DNA from: Smittium mucronatum | Lineage: Eukaryota > Kickxellomycota > Harpellomycetes > Harpellales > Legeriomycetaceae | Reading direction: 5' to 3' | DNA length: 64,000 nucleotides | Assembly: GCA_001953115.1 (NCBI GenBank) | Contig: LSSL01007762.1 | Span: forward strand, 1 to 64,000 | In this document: positions 36,640 to 50,430 of the stretch, one piece after another | Layout: every line of letters begins with the position of its first letter | Numbering within the stretch: position 1 is the stretch's first letter | Notes under the pieces: generated by a model | The model's database searches: none | Seen by the model: the letters and a program-made list of their open reading frames with translations, nothing else | What the model was told of the DNA's origin: nothing | Position numbers and translations under genes: made by a program

Positions 36640-37480
36640 ATATGAATCTATAAGGGTGTCAGCCTTGAAATCTGCAAAGGACGGTGAACATTATTATTAT
36701 CTTGTAGTGCTCACAAATTTCCTGTGTCAACATCGTATTCTTTGGATAAATCAGGGACTTAATTTCCACTGCCAAGAGCAGGAAACAGATAATTTTGCAC
36801 AAAAACCAAAAAAAATACATTAAGAATATTTATTCGGGCTTGTAGAAGAAAATCATATGTATTTTCCGAAAAGAATGGCTAATTAAAAAAATTTAAAATA
36901 AAAACGCCTGTTTTCTCTTCAAAATATTAGCAGAAATTTAAATCAACACATTTATATCACTAAAGAGATTCACAAAGAAACTATACAAAACAACTACATC
37001 GAAAAAAAGAAAAAAAGAAAAAAAGAAAGCGATATTTGGAAAAAATCTTAGCTTTGATTGTTGGATATAAATTCATAATTTATATTGATGAAAGCAAAGC
37101 AAATTTATTTATAAGAACAAAAAGAGGTAGTTCAAAAAAAGGGGGGAAATCATTGTTAAAAATGCCTAAATTAAGAGTCCCAAATTTTCACATATTCTTT
37201 TACTTTCCAAATTCGGTCTAATTAATTTTAAAACAAAAAAAAAGTTGCATAATTGAAGACCGCAATGAATAGATAGAGTTTCTAATTTCTGAAACTGTAA
37301 GTATGGGTATACTTAAATCTAATATAGTAATCATTTAATATAATTCACCTTTCCGCAGAAAAAAAGCTGATTAACTAAAAAAATTTCAGGTTGTTAAAAC
37401 TTTATATCTGGTGCTCTATTCACCCACTATCAACCCGATAAAAATTATTTCAATGCTTTAAAGGCTGAAATTTAAAAAAA
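36640..37480 (+). pseudogene. Dead Tc1/mariner-family transposase
   Basis: One reading frame carries the diagnostic C-terminal catalytic core of a Tc1/mariner (IS630-like) DDE transposase. At 37075-37200 it reads FIIYIDESKANLF and then TKRGSSKKG, the first catalytic aspartate being at 37087. After a stop at 37219 the same frame resumes with IVII, stop, YNSPFRRKKAD, where the second aspartate (expected 'DN') is now tyrosine at 37339. It then reads LYLVLYSPTINPIK, where the expected NPIE glutamate is lysine at 37441, with 33 residues between the last two positions. Two of three catalytic residues and several codons are lost, so it is inactive. Upstream, the worn frame RFTKKLYKTTTSKKRKK recalls the linker after the helix-turn-helix domain. 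Possible terminal repeats near 36262-36282 and 37535-37553 (sharing CCTAAT-type strings) would give an element of about 1.3 kb, the usual size. Confidence 0.8.
37001..37028. repeat. GAAAAAAA tandem repeat
   Basis: Three tandem units of G followed by seven A residues, plus a partial unit. They lie in frame in the lysine-rich linker of the mariner relic, probably an expansion after it died. Confidence 0.8.
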
Positions 37481-37559
37481 AAAATCACGATTGTTTGCAT
37501 TTCTCAAATATAGAGACCCAGTGGTATTTTTTCTCAAGTTTATTAGGTTACTATACTTA

Positions 37560-40500
37560 TATATTTTGTAATAAATGATTCAATAGCTGAAAATAACCCT
37601 GAAATGCGAGTTGAATTATTTGAGAAATCAAATGATTTTTTATTAGAGCTATAGAACTCTTTTAAATGTATTTCAGGGCTTAGGGTTTTTTTTTTTGTTT
37701 TTTTAACATATTGATAACCCTTTATTCAAAAATTAATTCGCTATCAGTTTCTCTTTTAAATTGGATTTGCATTTTTTTAATTCTTTTATACAAAAGTTTA
37801 AATATTTGGTCATTCTTTCGAATATTCTTCAATTTTTTTTAAATTAACGCGAAAATATTTATTATTCATAGTTTCTATCATCAACATAGATTTTAATTTA
37901 AGTTATAATTCATTCTGATTATTTTTTTTCTTAAAATTTACTTGTGATTTAATTTTTCCATTTTTTGTTATTTTTTTGAAAAAAAAATGAAGGAATATTC
38001 CTATAATTAAACCGCGGCTTTATTTTTAATTCAAATTTTTACTTTTACTTTTAACAGTCCCATAGCTCTCTTATAAAAATTCCCGCTATAATGGATGTCC
38101 TATCAGTCAATATTTCATATGAAAGGCTAATTTCGAATTCTCGTACCGAAATAATGTTTTATTTATTTCGTGATGATGGAAATTTTTTCGATTTTAAAAA
38201 ATATAAGTTTTTATTTAAAATTTAAACCAATAAAATAATTTTATTATATTTGCTATAGGATGGAAAATGGATAATAAAATCCATATTTTCAGAATTAAAT
38301 GGGGCTTTTTAAATATTTAATGGCTTTAATATAACATATTTTTTTATCCTTGGTGATTTGATTTATTTGCATATCTTCCAATAACTTGGACCCTTTAATA
38401 TTTATATTTATTTTTTAGAATCAAAATTATCTTTTGGCGGGTTTTAGGGGCTTTAGAAATCCAAAACTGCCAATAATATGGCCGCATTTACTTCTTTAAT
38501 AAATCGTACAATAATTTTCGTTTGAGTGTGTAATTCATCGTCAAAATACGTCGTAGATGGGTTGAAAAACTTATCTTTATAGAAAAAACCAATTAATACA
38601 TATATTTTTCAATAAATATAGACTTTTTGTTTATTACTGAAAACCAATAAATTTGCAGATTACAAAGATTTTTTTTATTCAGAGCTTATATAAGGAGAAA
38701 TTTGACTGTAATCCATTTCACCATTATTTTTATTGCTATATATTTATCTTTAATATTTTTCATAACTAAAAATTTTTATTTTAAAATAACTATAAATGCT
38801 GACTAAAATTCACCAACAAAGAGAGTGGCAATATATATATTATTAGAAAGTTTATTTTAGATTACGAATTTAAACCTCGATTACTTATAAAAAAATCAAA
38901 TAAGATAACTAAGTTAAACATTTCTGCAAAATATTTATAGCCACAAGTAGGAAATACATATATCATATCTTTTATTTTTTTTATATTTATCTTGTATGAC
39001 TGTTTGTTGTTTTTTTTCAATTATCTGATCGATTCTTCTTTTTTATATCTGATCTCCTGCTTTATCTTATGGGACAAATAATTAATAGTATCATTCATTG
39101 ATTTTAAGATGTGCTATTTTTGGAAATTTTTGTTTCCAATTCTTAACTACACTGTTATTCTGGTCTCCAATGTATTAAGAGAGTTTTTCAGATTTTATTA
39201 ACATTAATAAAGTATTTTTTTGAAATTTTATTGCCCTAAAAGAAGTAACAGAAATAATTTCTACTATTAATTTTTTTTCCTTATATTTTTGAGATTTTGT
39301 GCTTTTAATGCACATTTCATGTAATCAATACATATATTTAAAGAAGTGTTTTATTTCCTTTCAATTATTAAAATAGCCAATATTTTCTTGAATAGAATTT
39401 CAAAATTGACCTTTGATTACTGTAGTTTAATATTGAAGAGTTCAAAATATTAAATTTCAAAGTCTGGGTTTTTCTGTGAGATAAATTCCCCTATCGAAAA
39501 TTCGGAATAATCTTCATAACAGTAAAGCTTTTTATTATATCTAGAGAGATATGACTGTTATCAGAGTTGTTTAGTTATTTTGAATGCTGTAAAATTAATT
39601 TTTTGTTATTTTATGCTAATATTTTTTTTAAAAATATTTGGTGATTGAAATGGATATTTTATGATATTTTGAAATAAATTTCTTGTAATAAATTTCAAAA
39701 AACAAAAAAATTAAGAAATTTTTGCAATTTTTGGTGTCGTCAATTCTTTAAAGTAACTTAGGAGTTTCTTTATTATTTTATACAAAATTTAAATTTAAAT
39801 AATTCTAGATAGTATAAATCTCCCACTGTCAAACTCATTTTTTTCCGTTTTTCAATTAAATTAGTTATTATGGAGTTTTTGATGAAATTTTGAATGCTAA
39901 GACATTAAAAAGGATTTTTTAGATTTATTTTAAAATACAGCAAAAATATTTGGTGTATTATTTGTTCAGTAAATTTATCTGTGTGTCATTTACATTATCC
40001 TTGAAGGATTATTTTGCTTTGTTTGAATTAAAATTAATTTTATTATACTCATGGATTTGATGTATACATTTTTATTTTTATTTTTATTAAATAATATTGA
40101 ATTATCTGATGCTTATTGTGATATTTCATAAATAAATGCTATGCTTTTATTCTATAAATATGTATTAAGTTTTGCTAGTTTTTTTTTATGCTAAGGATTA
40201 AAAAGAAGCTCATTTTGACACCAGATTTTATTATATCGTTTTTTACAATCATTTTTTAGATTCAATGATGTTTTTTCATATTTTGATTCAATAAAAAATA
40301 TCGATTTTATCTAATATTACGATTAAGACCTCCCAAAAATAAATATTTAGGGTTTTAATGGATTTTTTCTCTGGTATTCCTAATATTTATATCCTCTATC
40401 TAAAATTCTGAAAATTCTGTTTTGATTTCTTTTAAATTTTTTTTTTCGAATTTCTATTTTGTTACAGATTTGAAATCTGAATTGGAGATTGAGTATGATT

Positions 40501-43500
40501 CTTCAGATGTATCAATTTGATCAATGTCAATCTCTTATATTTTGAGTTTTCTCGATCCTTGATGGCTAAGATTATAATCCCAATAGTTAAGTTGAAAATA
40601 TCATTATTAACATTTATTGGGTTGAGTTTAGAAAATATAATTTTTTGATAATGATTTCCTTTTTTTTTGAGTCCAGTACAATCTTGGAATTATATCTGCA
40701 TGTTTCACTGGTAAGAGATAAAAAAAAAAATTTCTTTCGACTGGTTTTTATTTTTATTTTTAAGGATTGAAATACTCACACGATTGATTTTTTAAATTTT
40801 TTATGGTATTCAAAATATTTAGGACTTCAATTTCATTGTTGGAAGATTCAATTTTCTACAACCTTTTTTACTGATTTTATTTTCTGATTTCCATGAATAG
40901 ATTAAGAATTTTATTTTTTTATTTTCCTGTAAATAACATATATAAGGTATAAAAATATATTTTATCAATATTTTTCGGAATATTATTGAATATTGACCGC
41001 GAAAATAGCACCCTGTTTATTTATCAGGGGGTTTTTTACATCCAATGGTCGTTGTTTTTATTTACTGAATTATGAATCTGGCTTTTTAAAAACAAAACAC
41101 ATTATCTTTTTTTGTAAATCTATATTTCTTATTGTAGCTATATAGACCTCTTGATAATACATAATATACATTTACCTAAAAGGATATCTCTAGAACTTAG
41201 ATAAGTTACTTTCAAAGGTTAAGAATTGTCGAATAGAAGGTATTCTCATATGAATAACTAAAATTGTGAGCTTTTTGAGAGTATTGATCTTATGTTAAAG
41301 CTATCTTAGTTGAGGGTTACTATATCTGTTAACATTTATAAGTTTCAATGAATTGAAATATTATCTTTTAAATAATTTTTTTATTGGGATTTAAACTAAA
41401 ATTTCCAAATAATACCATTTAAAAACGTAACGAATATTGAAATGAATAGTTTTTGACAGAATTCGGCTATCATTGCCAAGATAAAAAATTTATCAGTTTA
41501 TTAAGCCTCAATATTTAACCTTAATTGATATAAAAAAATAAATAATGGACTCGAGTAGATTGCTTGAATCAGAAATTTGTTTTTGTAAAATATCATTTAA
41601 TTCCGGAAAATTCGGGTTTGAGCTTTTAAAACTATATAAATTGGATTATAATCACAATCAAAATCATTCAAATCTATATTATGAGTTACTATAAACGATA
41701 TTTTTATTTAAAAAAAGCTAAACCACAAGTGCTGGACCAAAATCACCTTTTTATAGCAATCATGAAACTTGTGAAATGGGCTGAAAAACTCGAGAACCTT
41801 TTATTTGATGGATTCCCCTGTCTCAATCTTCGATTATTATAATTAAATATTTTTGGTGGCTATTTATTGCTGTATTTTGGAATCAATTTTGCCCTAAATT
41901 TCTTAGAAAAAATCCCAGAAACCAGGAATAATAATAATAATTTTAACTATAAAAACTAAAACTTTTAATAGATAAATATTGTAAATTTTTTTAATATATA
42001 GGGCTCTTTAAAATTTCGATTTGAAGTAAAGAGTAAATAAATAAGTAAATACATTTTAATTTTAATATGTTGTTTAAAAAGAGAAGTATAAAGAGGAAAT
42101 AAAAGTTTGGGGGTGTAAAATGGGATAAAAAATAAATCTAATTAAGACGGAAGAAAGAGAAAAAATTAAAAAGATTGATTTTTCCAAAATGAGGGGTAAA
42201 ATTCTTTTAATTGATATTTTTTTGAAATTTTTTTTTATTTGACAAATATTAATTGTCGTAAATGATAAATTTTATGATTATAAAAATTTCACCAAAATAT
42301 AGTTGATCACTTAGTTTCATTGATAATAAATTCTTAGGTAAAATAAAAGCGAGATAAAAATTATATTCTTAAATCCTTCTTTTAGTTAATGTATTTTACT
42401 AGCTACTGAATCTTTTCCTATTACAAAATTTTGGTAAATGGTATTTTTTAATAAAAATAAAAACATATTTTGAGCATTATTTCGGCAACTTATTTTATAT
42501 ATTCCAACCTAAAATAATATTTAATATTATTGGACAGATTTTCCTGTGAAATCAAAATTTTTAAGTATGAAAGTATCTATTTCAATAAATTAAATCTGCC
42601 TAAAATAAAAATGAGTCTATAGTGTGATGTTTTAAAAGCTGACAGATAGAATTAGATAATTTTTTCCAAAGTGATAAATATTTTAAAGATATCCAAGAAA
42701 ATACTCAGATTAAATGGGCCTTGAAGTAAAATTATTATTTTTTGGGATTTAATTATTATTATTATTTAATTGTTTTTGAAATATATGTGTTTTTGTATTG
42801 AATTGAACGTACAAAGGTGCTGAATTCTGAAAAAAAACTGAGGCTCCAACTTACATAATATAAATATATTTTAATATTGACTTTTCCCTATCAAATTTTT
42901 TTCTTTAGTCCTGGGAAGTTTTTTGCACGTTCTTCTATCCGTTATTATATTCTCGAAAAATATGCAAAGATATTTGTGTTATATAATTTATTAATTTTCT
43001 ATTTCAAAATATTTATGTTAATTTCGAACATAAAACTAAAAATTTATTATTATTGTTTTTTGGATGTTTTATCAGTTTAGGGAATTTTGTATGTACAAAA
43101 CTGGGTTATATAGCCCTGTAAATTTATATACAGTTTTATTGTGCTATGATTCCAATTTAAATATTATGAAAATTTGATTATAAGAAAATTAAATAATAAT
43201 GATAGGCCAAAAATATATGTTGATATTAATAAATTATAAGTAAAGCTAAATTTACAAATTATCAATATGTTAAAACAATATGACTTTCCTTATTTTTTTT
43301 AAATGTTATTTATTCATTTGATGTGGTATATTTTATTTTGAAAATAATTGATAATTTAATTTAAAAATCTGTATAAATTTTTATCGCGTAAGTTTATAAG
43401 TAATTTATTACTTCGAAAAAATTAGATGGGAAAATAAATCGAAATTTAGTCTATATACCGTCTATTAAATTTAATAAATGATCAAACATAATTATATTCT

Positions 43501-44570
43501 GAGTACAAAATTTAGGGAAAAAATGATTAAAATTCTAGCATTAAAAAAGAAAAATATAAGCAAAAAAAGCTTATTTAAAAAAATATAGAACAAAACAGTT
43601 AATTATTTTTACAAATGAAATTTTTTATTTGATTAAATTGAGATCAGTACTCTTTCTAGGAGAAAACATGTTATTAATGCAGGTATGATAAGTTTATAAT
43701 TATAAATAAAAATATCATTATTACCCTAAAAAAACTATATTATAGAAAAATATAAAAGATCAAGAAAAAATAAGTATAGAGCTAAAAATATAATAGAAAA
43801 AAATTTATGAAATCGAATTTGGAGTAGATTTCGGATATCATTTATATAATTTTCAGAAAATTCTATTATACAACGCCATTTTGAAAAAAAAAAAAAAAAG
43901 AACATAATATCTAAGACTAATCATTTTATGCAATCCTCGAAAGAAATTTTATTTCTAGTTTTCCATTTAAATATATTAAAATGCATACAAATAACCTATA
44001 TAATCTTAATTTCCATATGCTGAATCAACTATCCAAAATGTATAGAATATATAAAAAATATCTATATTTTATTGCTTTAATTAAAAAGATAATTAAAATA
44101 GAAGTATTGAATGAGTCCAGCGTTGTATATGGAAATTTTTATAACAGATGTTTGAAAAATATTGGAATTCATAGAATTATTTCATATCTTCCACTACAAG
44201 AAAACTAAAACTTATTGAGCAGGTAGTATCTTTTTTGATTTAGATATCCATAATATTAAATAAAGCCTTATAAAAAAATGTAACATGAAAAAGTAGGAGT
44301 TTATTTGCAGTGTGTTTAACTGTAGATTTTATATATAAGATAAAACCCCGATTGTTACATATTTTTTAATTAATAACTTCTAGAAGAATAACTACAGTTT
44401 AATCAACTATTTATTAGAAAAGCTATTTTGTAAAAAACTATAAAACAATCATTCTTTCAAAAGCGTCTTCTGAATAAGTCATTTATTACCTTTTATTTGC
44501 AAGATAAAAATGCTTTTAAAAAATTATAACTTTAATATACAATATTTTTTGGAGAAAATCGGTAAAAAGA
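37560..44570. other. No gene; scattered unidentified relics
   Basis: The plus strand is T-rich to about 41 kb and mixed afterwards. Besides the minus-strand relic at 38420-38570, a minus-strand piece near 40330-40350 reads LFLGGLNRNIR, which could be the GGDFN part of a second LINE endonuclease, but no matching reverse transcriptase was found below it. An open frame at 43981-44208 (75 codons from ATG) resembles no family I know. None of this supports a live gene. Confidence 0.45.
38420..38570 (-). pseudogene. Unidentified coding relic
   Basis: A minus-strand frame is open for 38 codons with mixed, protein-like composition (pieces TTYFDDELHTQTKIIV and RFIKEVNAAILLAVLDF), then continues past two stops as NPPKDNFDSKK. 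It is less A/T-biased than the surrounding sequence. I do not recognise the family. It lies in a transposon-rich stretch, so a dead mobile element is the default explanation. Confidence 0.3.
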
Positions 44571-44573
44571 TAT

Positions 44574-45170
44574 AGAAAAAATGGATTAAATCAGAGAAAA
44601 TCGTCGAATTCCTATAAATATATAAAGAGAGTGTTTTTACCTGTCATATTTTTCCGGCATATTTCGAAAAAATCCTGAAAAAAAATCTTGACATAGAAAA
44701 ATTGGCTATTTTTTTTAAACATAAATTATACTATAATAAATTGCTACTATTTTTATACAAATAATTCTTTCATTGTTTCAATAACATTTTATCGAACACT
44801 TATGTTTAATTTTTAACTTTTTATGGCCAGCAGCTAAATTTAAGCTATCACTAACACTATCATTATCATATGATAGAATATTATATTTACAAATACAGCT
44901 AATAATTTTATTATCTTATATAACCGTCAAACGGAGAATGGTAACGGGAAAAAAAGGGCTTCAGAATATTTCAGTATCCCGGAATATATTAAGAAATATA
45001 AAATCGCTTTTCGGATCAGCGGATGAACGAATAAAATAAAATAAATTGGAAAATAAATCATATGCGTATTTTTTTACGGAATTTTACTTGAATTAGCGAA
45101 ATGAAATGGACGGTAAAAAAAACCCAGCACACATTTTCCATATTTGCGGAATTTTCACCGTGGTGAGCAT
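44574..45170. repeat. Dispersed repeat, second family, copy 1
   Basis: It matches 51681-52240 over its whole length in the same orientation, for example 'AAAGGGCTTCAGAATATTTC' at 44956 and 52040 and 'ATTGGCTATTTTTTTT' at 44702 and 51787. It lies directly upstream of large-repeat copy B but is not seen upstream of A or C. Near its middle TTAACTTTTTATGGCCAG resembles a degraded piggyBac-type end. Confidence 0.7.
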
Positions 45171-45359
45171 TTTTATCATCTTATTTTGTCAAAAAATATT
45201 TAACCATACATTATTAATTCAATTCAATGTTGATCAAAGTAAAAATTGTAACTTCATAAAATTAAATAGTTACTAAGCCTATCAGAACCCCAACTCGTAG
45301 TGATTACAATAATAATTATAAATCCACTTATTTTAATTCAATCTAACTAGAAACTAAAA

Positions 45360-48300
45360 CATGATTTCAGGTTATGATTATCATTTTAATATACTCCTAA
45401 TTTGTGAATATAGATCATACAAAAATTTTTACATTATTGGATATATGATTTTAAATAATGCATTTCTTTTTATAAACTGGAAAAATATATGGCTAATTAA
45501 AATCTGTATACTTTACAGAGTTGGTATACTTATTATAATATAACCTTCAATTTAGCCAATGGATTAAATTTTACCTATATATGAATTAGGCCCGAAGGTA
45601 ATCCCATATATTAATTTTTTTTTCTTTTGGCGATTAAACGCTCCCGACCTCCATAGAAACTAAAAGTTCGCACTTCATAGATTTATGAAAAAATATTTTT
45701 ATATTGGGGAGCTCTTTTCAGATCATATGCTTTTTCCTAAAAAGATTTATTAGGTTGGTTATTCAAAAATAAATAAATAATATTCAATGTTATTTTTCAT
45801 TTTGATATTTTAAACGAATGGAAATCAACTTATTAAACCCCAAAAAGGCTAATAAAAAAGAAATGGGTATTTTTTATAAGATATATGTGGCGATTGATTA
45901 TCATAAATACGAGAATTTTTTTTCGAAAATTTTTTTGTAATAAAAATTCATATAAAGATTATAAATTAGCTTTTTTATCAGTTCGAAATCTTTGACAATA
46001 ATGGCAGGTAATTATCTAAAAAAAATATGAATTTTTTTAGGGAAATTTGACTAATTTTTTCGGATGTGAACAGGTAAAAATGTGATTTTTTTTTAATTAA
46101 AATCATCTAATTATACTCAATTAATTATAAAAAATTAATAAAGGATTTCCGGAATATAATTATAAACCTCTATCTTGTGCTCGCAAACTTTACCTAAAAA
46201 AACCATTTCTATCCTAAATAGGGACAAAGATAAACCGTGTTTATAACAACAAGTACGCGATTAATCATGACTAATTTTTTATTTTTTAAAAGATTCGATT
46301 CGGGAAAATAATTAAATAAAATGATGTCATTTTATACAATAAAATTTAAAATTCATCCTAATTATAAATAAAAAATTAAATATTTTGTCTTTATTTAAAT
46401 CTCTCTTCTCTGCTAGGCTATTTTGTGTCTTGAATCATGAACAATAATTACATTAAATAATTAATATTTTTAAAAAAATTAACCCAATTAGATTTTCGAT
46501 TTTAATCGATAAATTTATTGTTATAAATTTAACAAATCATGATAGGTATTACAAGCTTGTGGCAAAAATATTTTTCTAAATCCTAGATCATATTTTTGTT
46601 ACTAATATTTATCTATTAATATTTCATTTAAGTCCATAAATTAAAAAATTACACTTTTTTTATTAGACAATCATTATTGTTATTTTTTTTAGAAAAACTA
46701 ATTTTAAAACATAAATATGATTTGTCCTAACGAATTATTAATAATCCATCATATAAAAAACTTTTAATACTTATCCTAATAACAGTTTGACCAATGGTAT
46801 ATATTGGCCAATAATTTATGTCCAATAAATATCTCACAATTCTTTACATTAATGAAAATTTTAATTCTATTTGCTGAATATAAATGATGAATAATAATAC
46901 TCCACGATTTTAGCGAATAATAGTACTTGATTTATTCTGAAGAGAGAAGAATTAAACAAACTCAAACTTCATCTTCACTAAATATTTCAAAAAAAAAAAC
47001 CCAAATATTCCGGGGTGAACCACACGGAACATAAGACAGAATTTATTCAAATGAAATAATTAAAATATTATTTTTGCTCCTTTCAAATTCATAATAAATT
47101 ATATAATAATTAGAGTTTAGGCTACAGTAAGAATCTGTTTTTAAAATCGATATCATTTAAAATTTATATTATTTTTAAATCCGAACCATTGCATTAACAA
47201 ATTAGTATTTTCAATATTTCTTACAATAAGTTATATGAATAAGGTATAAAACTTTGTAAAATCTAAAATCATATTTTATCATATATAGAATACATATTTT
47301 TTCATTAAATGCAAAATAGGCTTAATAGGTCTTATCTTTATTTGTAGTATTTTTTTTCTATGTTTGAAGAGGGTAATTTGGCCTGCTTATTGAAGTTATG
47401 CTGACACTTGTATCCAATTTACAATATTCCAAAAAGGTAAAACATTATTAAACTCATTATTTTGTTTATCTTTATCTATTCTGAAAAAAGCAGTTTACGT
47501 TATAAATGATTTGATTTATAAATCAATCATAAATTAAAATATCAAAAGTTAAAACTGATGCTTCTGGAGTTAGGATATTCTTGTAATTTATTAGTTTCAG
47601 AAATACATAATATGGATTTAAGGATTTTATGGTGAAGTTAGTGCTGTTTTTCTACTTTATTTTGAATCAAGGCGTTGTAAGGAGAAGCTTAAAGCTAACA
47701 TAATTAAAGAAGCATAATGGGCAAGTTGAACGTTCAAAAAAATTCCTATTTGTTTTAATATTAATTTCTAGTAATAAACTTTACATATTATATAGGATTA
47801 TGTCATAAAAGAGGGATGGGATGGTTATCCGATCTTTAATTAAGTTTCTCATCAATCCTCAAATTCAAGTCTGAAATTAAATAAAGTGTTTCGTGGATTA
47901 TAAATCTGAATAAAGTAACCCTTAAAGGCTGAATTTTGAAATCGGTAAGAACTGTTTATTAAAATTAGGTAGTTTTTAAGTCTTATCCCGGAAAATAGTT
48001 TATCGCTATAATATATATTCCTCACTATATTAGTAAATTATAAAATCCAATTTAAAAACAAAGGGTTTTAGTTGATGAATTGAAAGAGATTTTATTTCTT
48101 TTTCGATGTTTGATCTTCTGAGACTATATGCTGTGTATTAAAGGTGGAAATAAAATTAGATTTAAATTTCAATCCAGTTTTATGCATTGATTCGATTAAA
48201 GTCATATCATCATGACTAAAGTACTATAACCAAACTTTTAACTTTCATCAATTCATAAATTGGATTAAAGTATCGTCCAATTATTTGCAAAACCTAGAAA

Positions 48301-50430
48301 AAAGAGTTTCGAACTAATCGTTGTTTTTTAATTTGTAATTTTTATCTTAAAAACTACAACATGCATTTTTAATAGTTAAATTGGAATAATCTTTGGATAA
48401 AGAAAAGGATGTAGTATATAAACTGATTATAGTTATCATGGCAACTTTTCAAGTGAATTTTCTGAGTAAAAATTTTTTTTCGATATAAAAAAATAAATGT
48501 ATAGTATTTATTAAGCCAAAAGTCCCACTTAGTGAATTTATTAAGCTTAAATTTGCAAATTTGACTCAAATCTTTAGGATTATAAACACAAGAAGATGTT
48601 AGTTGGACTGGAGAAATTTCCATTTACTGTTTTATCGTTTTGAATTGTTTTTTTTTTTCAAAAATAAAAATATAAATCAAGTTTTGTAACCAATAATTCT
48701 GAACTTTCGAATTTAAAATACTTATATAAAGTTTGATATAAACTGAAAAGACCAATTTAAAATTGTTTTAAATGGTTAAAAACCCCTATCAGTATTGTAT
48801 TTATTTTCGTAATATTTAGAATCTATTGTATAATTTTACTATCCTAATTTAAAATTTAAACCTTTAGATCATTTATGGCTCAATGATTTTCTTTTAAATA
48901 AAAATAATATTCTCATTTACAAGGCTATGTATAAATTGGAATATTATTCTCGACTGTTTTGCTTTATTTTTTTAAAAAAATGGTATATTTATTTTCTGAC
49001 TTTGAGAGAATATTTTGTTACCAATAATTCGATTTTAAAAATCTTAATTTGACACTTTGATGTGTTTTGGATTATTTTTAGAGACATCTAGATATAACAG
49101 CTGTTAAACTTCAAGCATTTTTTTTTAGTTTAGGGGATTATTAACAGACTATATGAAAAAAAATCGTTTGAAAAAGTATTAGAAAAACCTGTGTAGGAAA
49201 TAGTAAATTTGATATGTTAAATGCTAATGATTTTTTTTGCAAATCAATATACGCATATTTCAAGAGAAATTAGAATCATGCTGAATTCCCAATAAAGTTA
49301 TTTATGCTTATTTGAAAGTGTAATTATAGTTCCACCAATATTAAACCAAAAATTTTAAATTTGATGAGCGTAAATATAATGGCTGAAGCGGAGTTTAGCA
49401 GTGTTGATTCTAGTTATCCAACTCTTACGTAATCAATGTGATATTTTTCAATGAAATTCCTTATTCTGCGTAAAAAATATCTTTTGTGTGAGCTAAATTA
49501 TTTCAAATCTTAAAAGTTTTAAGAAATAAGTTTGGAGATGGGTAGACCTATATCCAATATAAGATAAAATAATCTCTATTGGGGGTAAAGCGGCATAACC
49601 ATTTAACGTGTTTATGGTATAAAATATTCAACCTGTAGCGTAGGTGTATAAGGGGAAAGTGTTTGAATAAGGTGTAGTGACATTCAATTAATATTTAAAA
49701 TTATTAGAACCAAGAACTCGATTTTGGTATAGTAATGTTATCTGTGTATTCATACGATTTATTTAATTTAAAATGACGATTTTAATGGTAAAAATAATAA
49801 TAATTTAGTTTGCAATAATTTTTTTTCTTATCCAATTTTTTTTTTGTTTTTTAAAGAAAATGGTTCTAGTGACAAATTATATTTTATGGCCAAATTTTTT
49901 TGATGTAAAAGATTTAAAGGGCGAGAATAATTTTAATACTATTGATGAATAGGGGCAAGAAATGCTGTGAACATGATTCTTACAATATCCAACTTATTCT
50001 TCAAATATGCTCTTATATTATGTTGATTCTAGGCACGGTCTACATGTATATCAAAAATAAAACATAATCTTAAATTAGATTATGAAATAATTGAGTGTTA
50101 AAGTATGTTTTCGCCATATTCTAACAAATAAAATCTGATTCTCTAATAATAAAGGTTACTGATACTTTATTTTCTAGAGATAGAGCTCTGACTAATATAA
50201 GGGAAAAATAGAAATTTTTTACCCCTAGACAAATAGTATCATGATCTGTATCAATATAATACTATTTAAATTGGTGCTATATTGGTATCCGTATATATTT
50301 TGTACGTTTTTATCACTAAATTATTTCAGTTTACAGACAAGACTTCAAAACGATATCAACCTGAAGGTTTAAAACATTGATTAATAGTTCTATATTGCCC
50401 TGAAACAAATTTTCAACAAACTTTAGGTGA
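45360..50430. repeat. Large dispersed repeat, copy B
   Basis: Aligns with copy A (10.5-16.6 kb) and copy C (57.5-64.0 kb). Relative to A and C it lacks about 0.6 kb at 48630-48800. Its central block 47237-48629 is almost identical to copy C, while the rest is clearly diverged. Open frames inside it at 45361-45543 and 48369-48623 (minus) have no family resemblance and are not conserved as frames in copy A. Confidence 0.8.
47237..48629. repeat. Near-identical block shared with copy C
   Basis: This 1393-base block matches 59581-60976 almost base for base. In a 444-base sample (47681-48124 against 60027-60470) I count 8 substitutions and no gaps. The sequence just outside both ends is diverged but still alignable, and copy A has the same region in the same place in diverged form, so this is not a simple insertion. 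Confidence 0.9.

Noticed and set aside
37597..37678. 9-bp inverted repeat CCCTGAAAT / ATTTCAGGG as mariner ends
   Set aside because: Both arms lie on the same side of the transposase relic, so they cannot bound it.
43981..44208. 75-codon ATG-started frame
   Set aside because: Composition is what A/T-rich noise gives, no motif is visible, and there is no splice or homology support.
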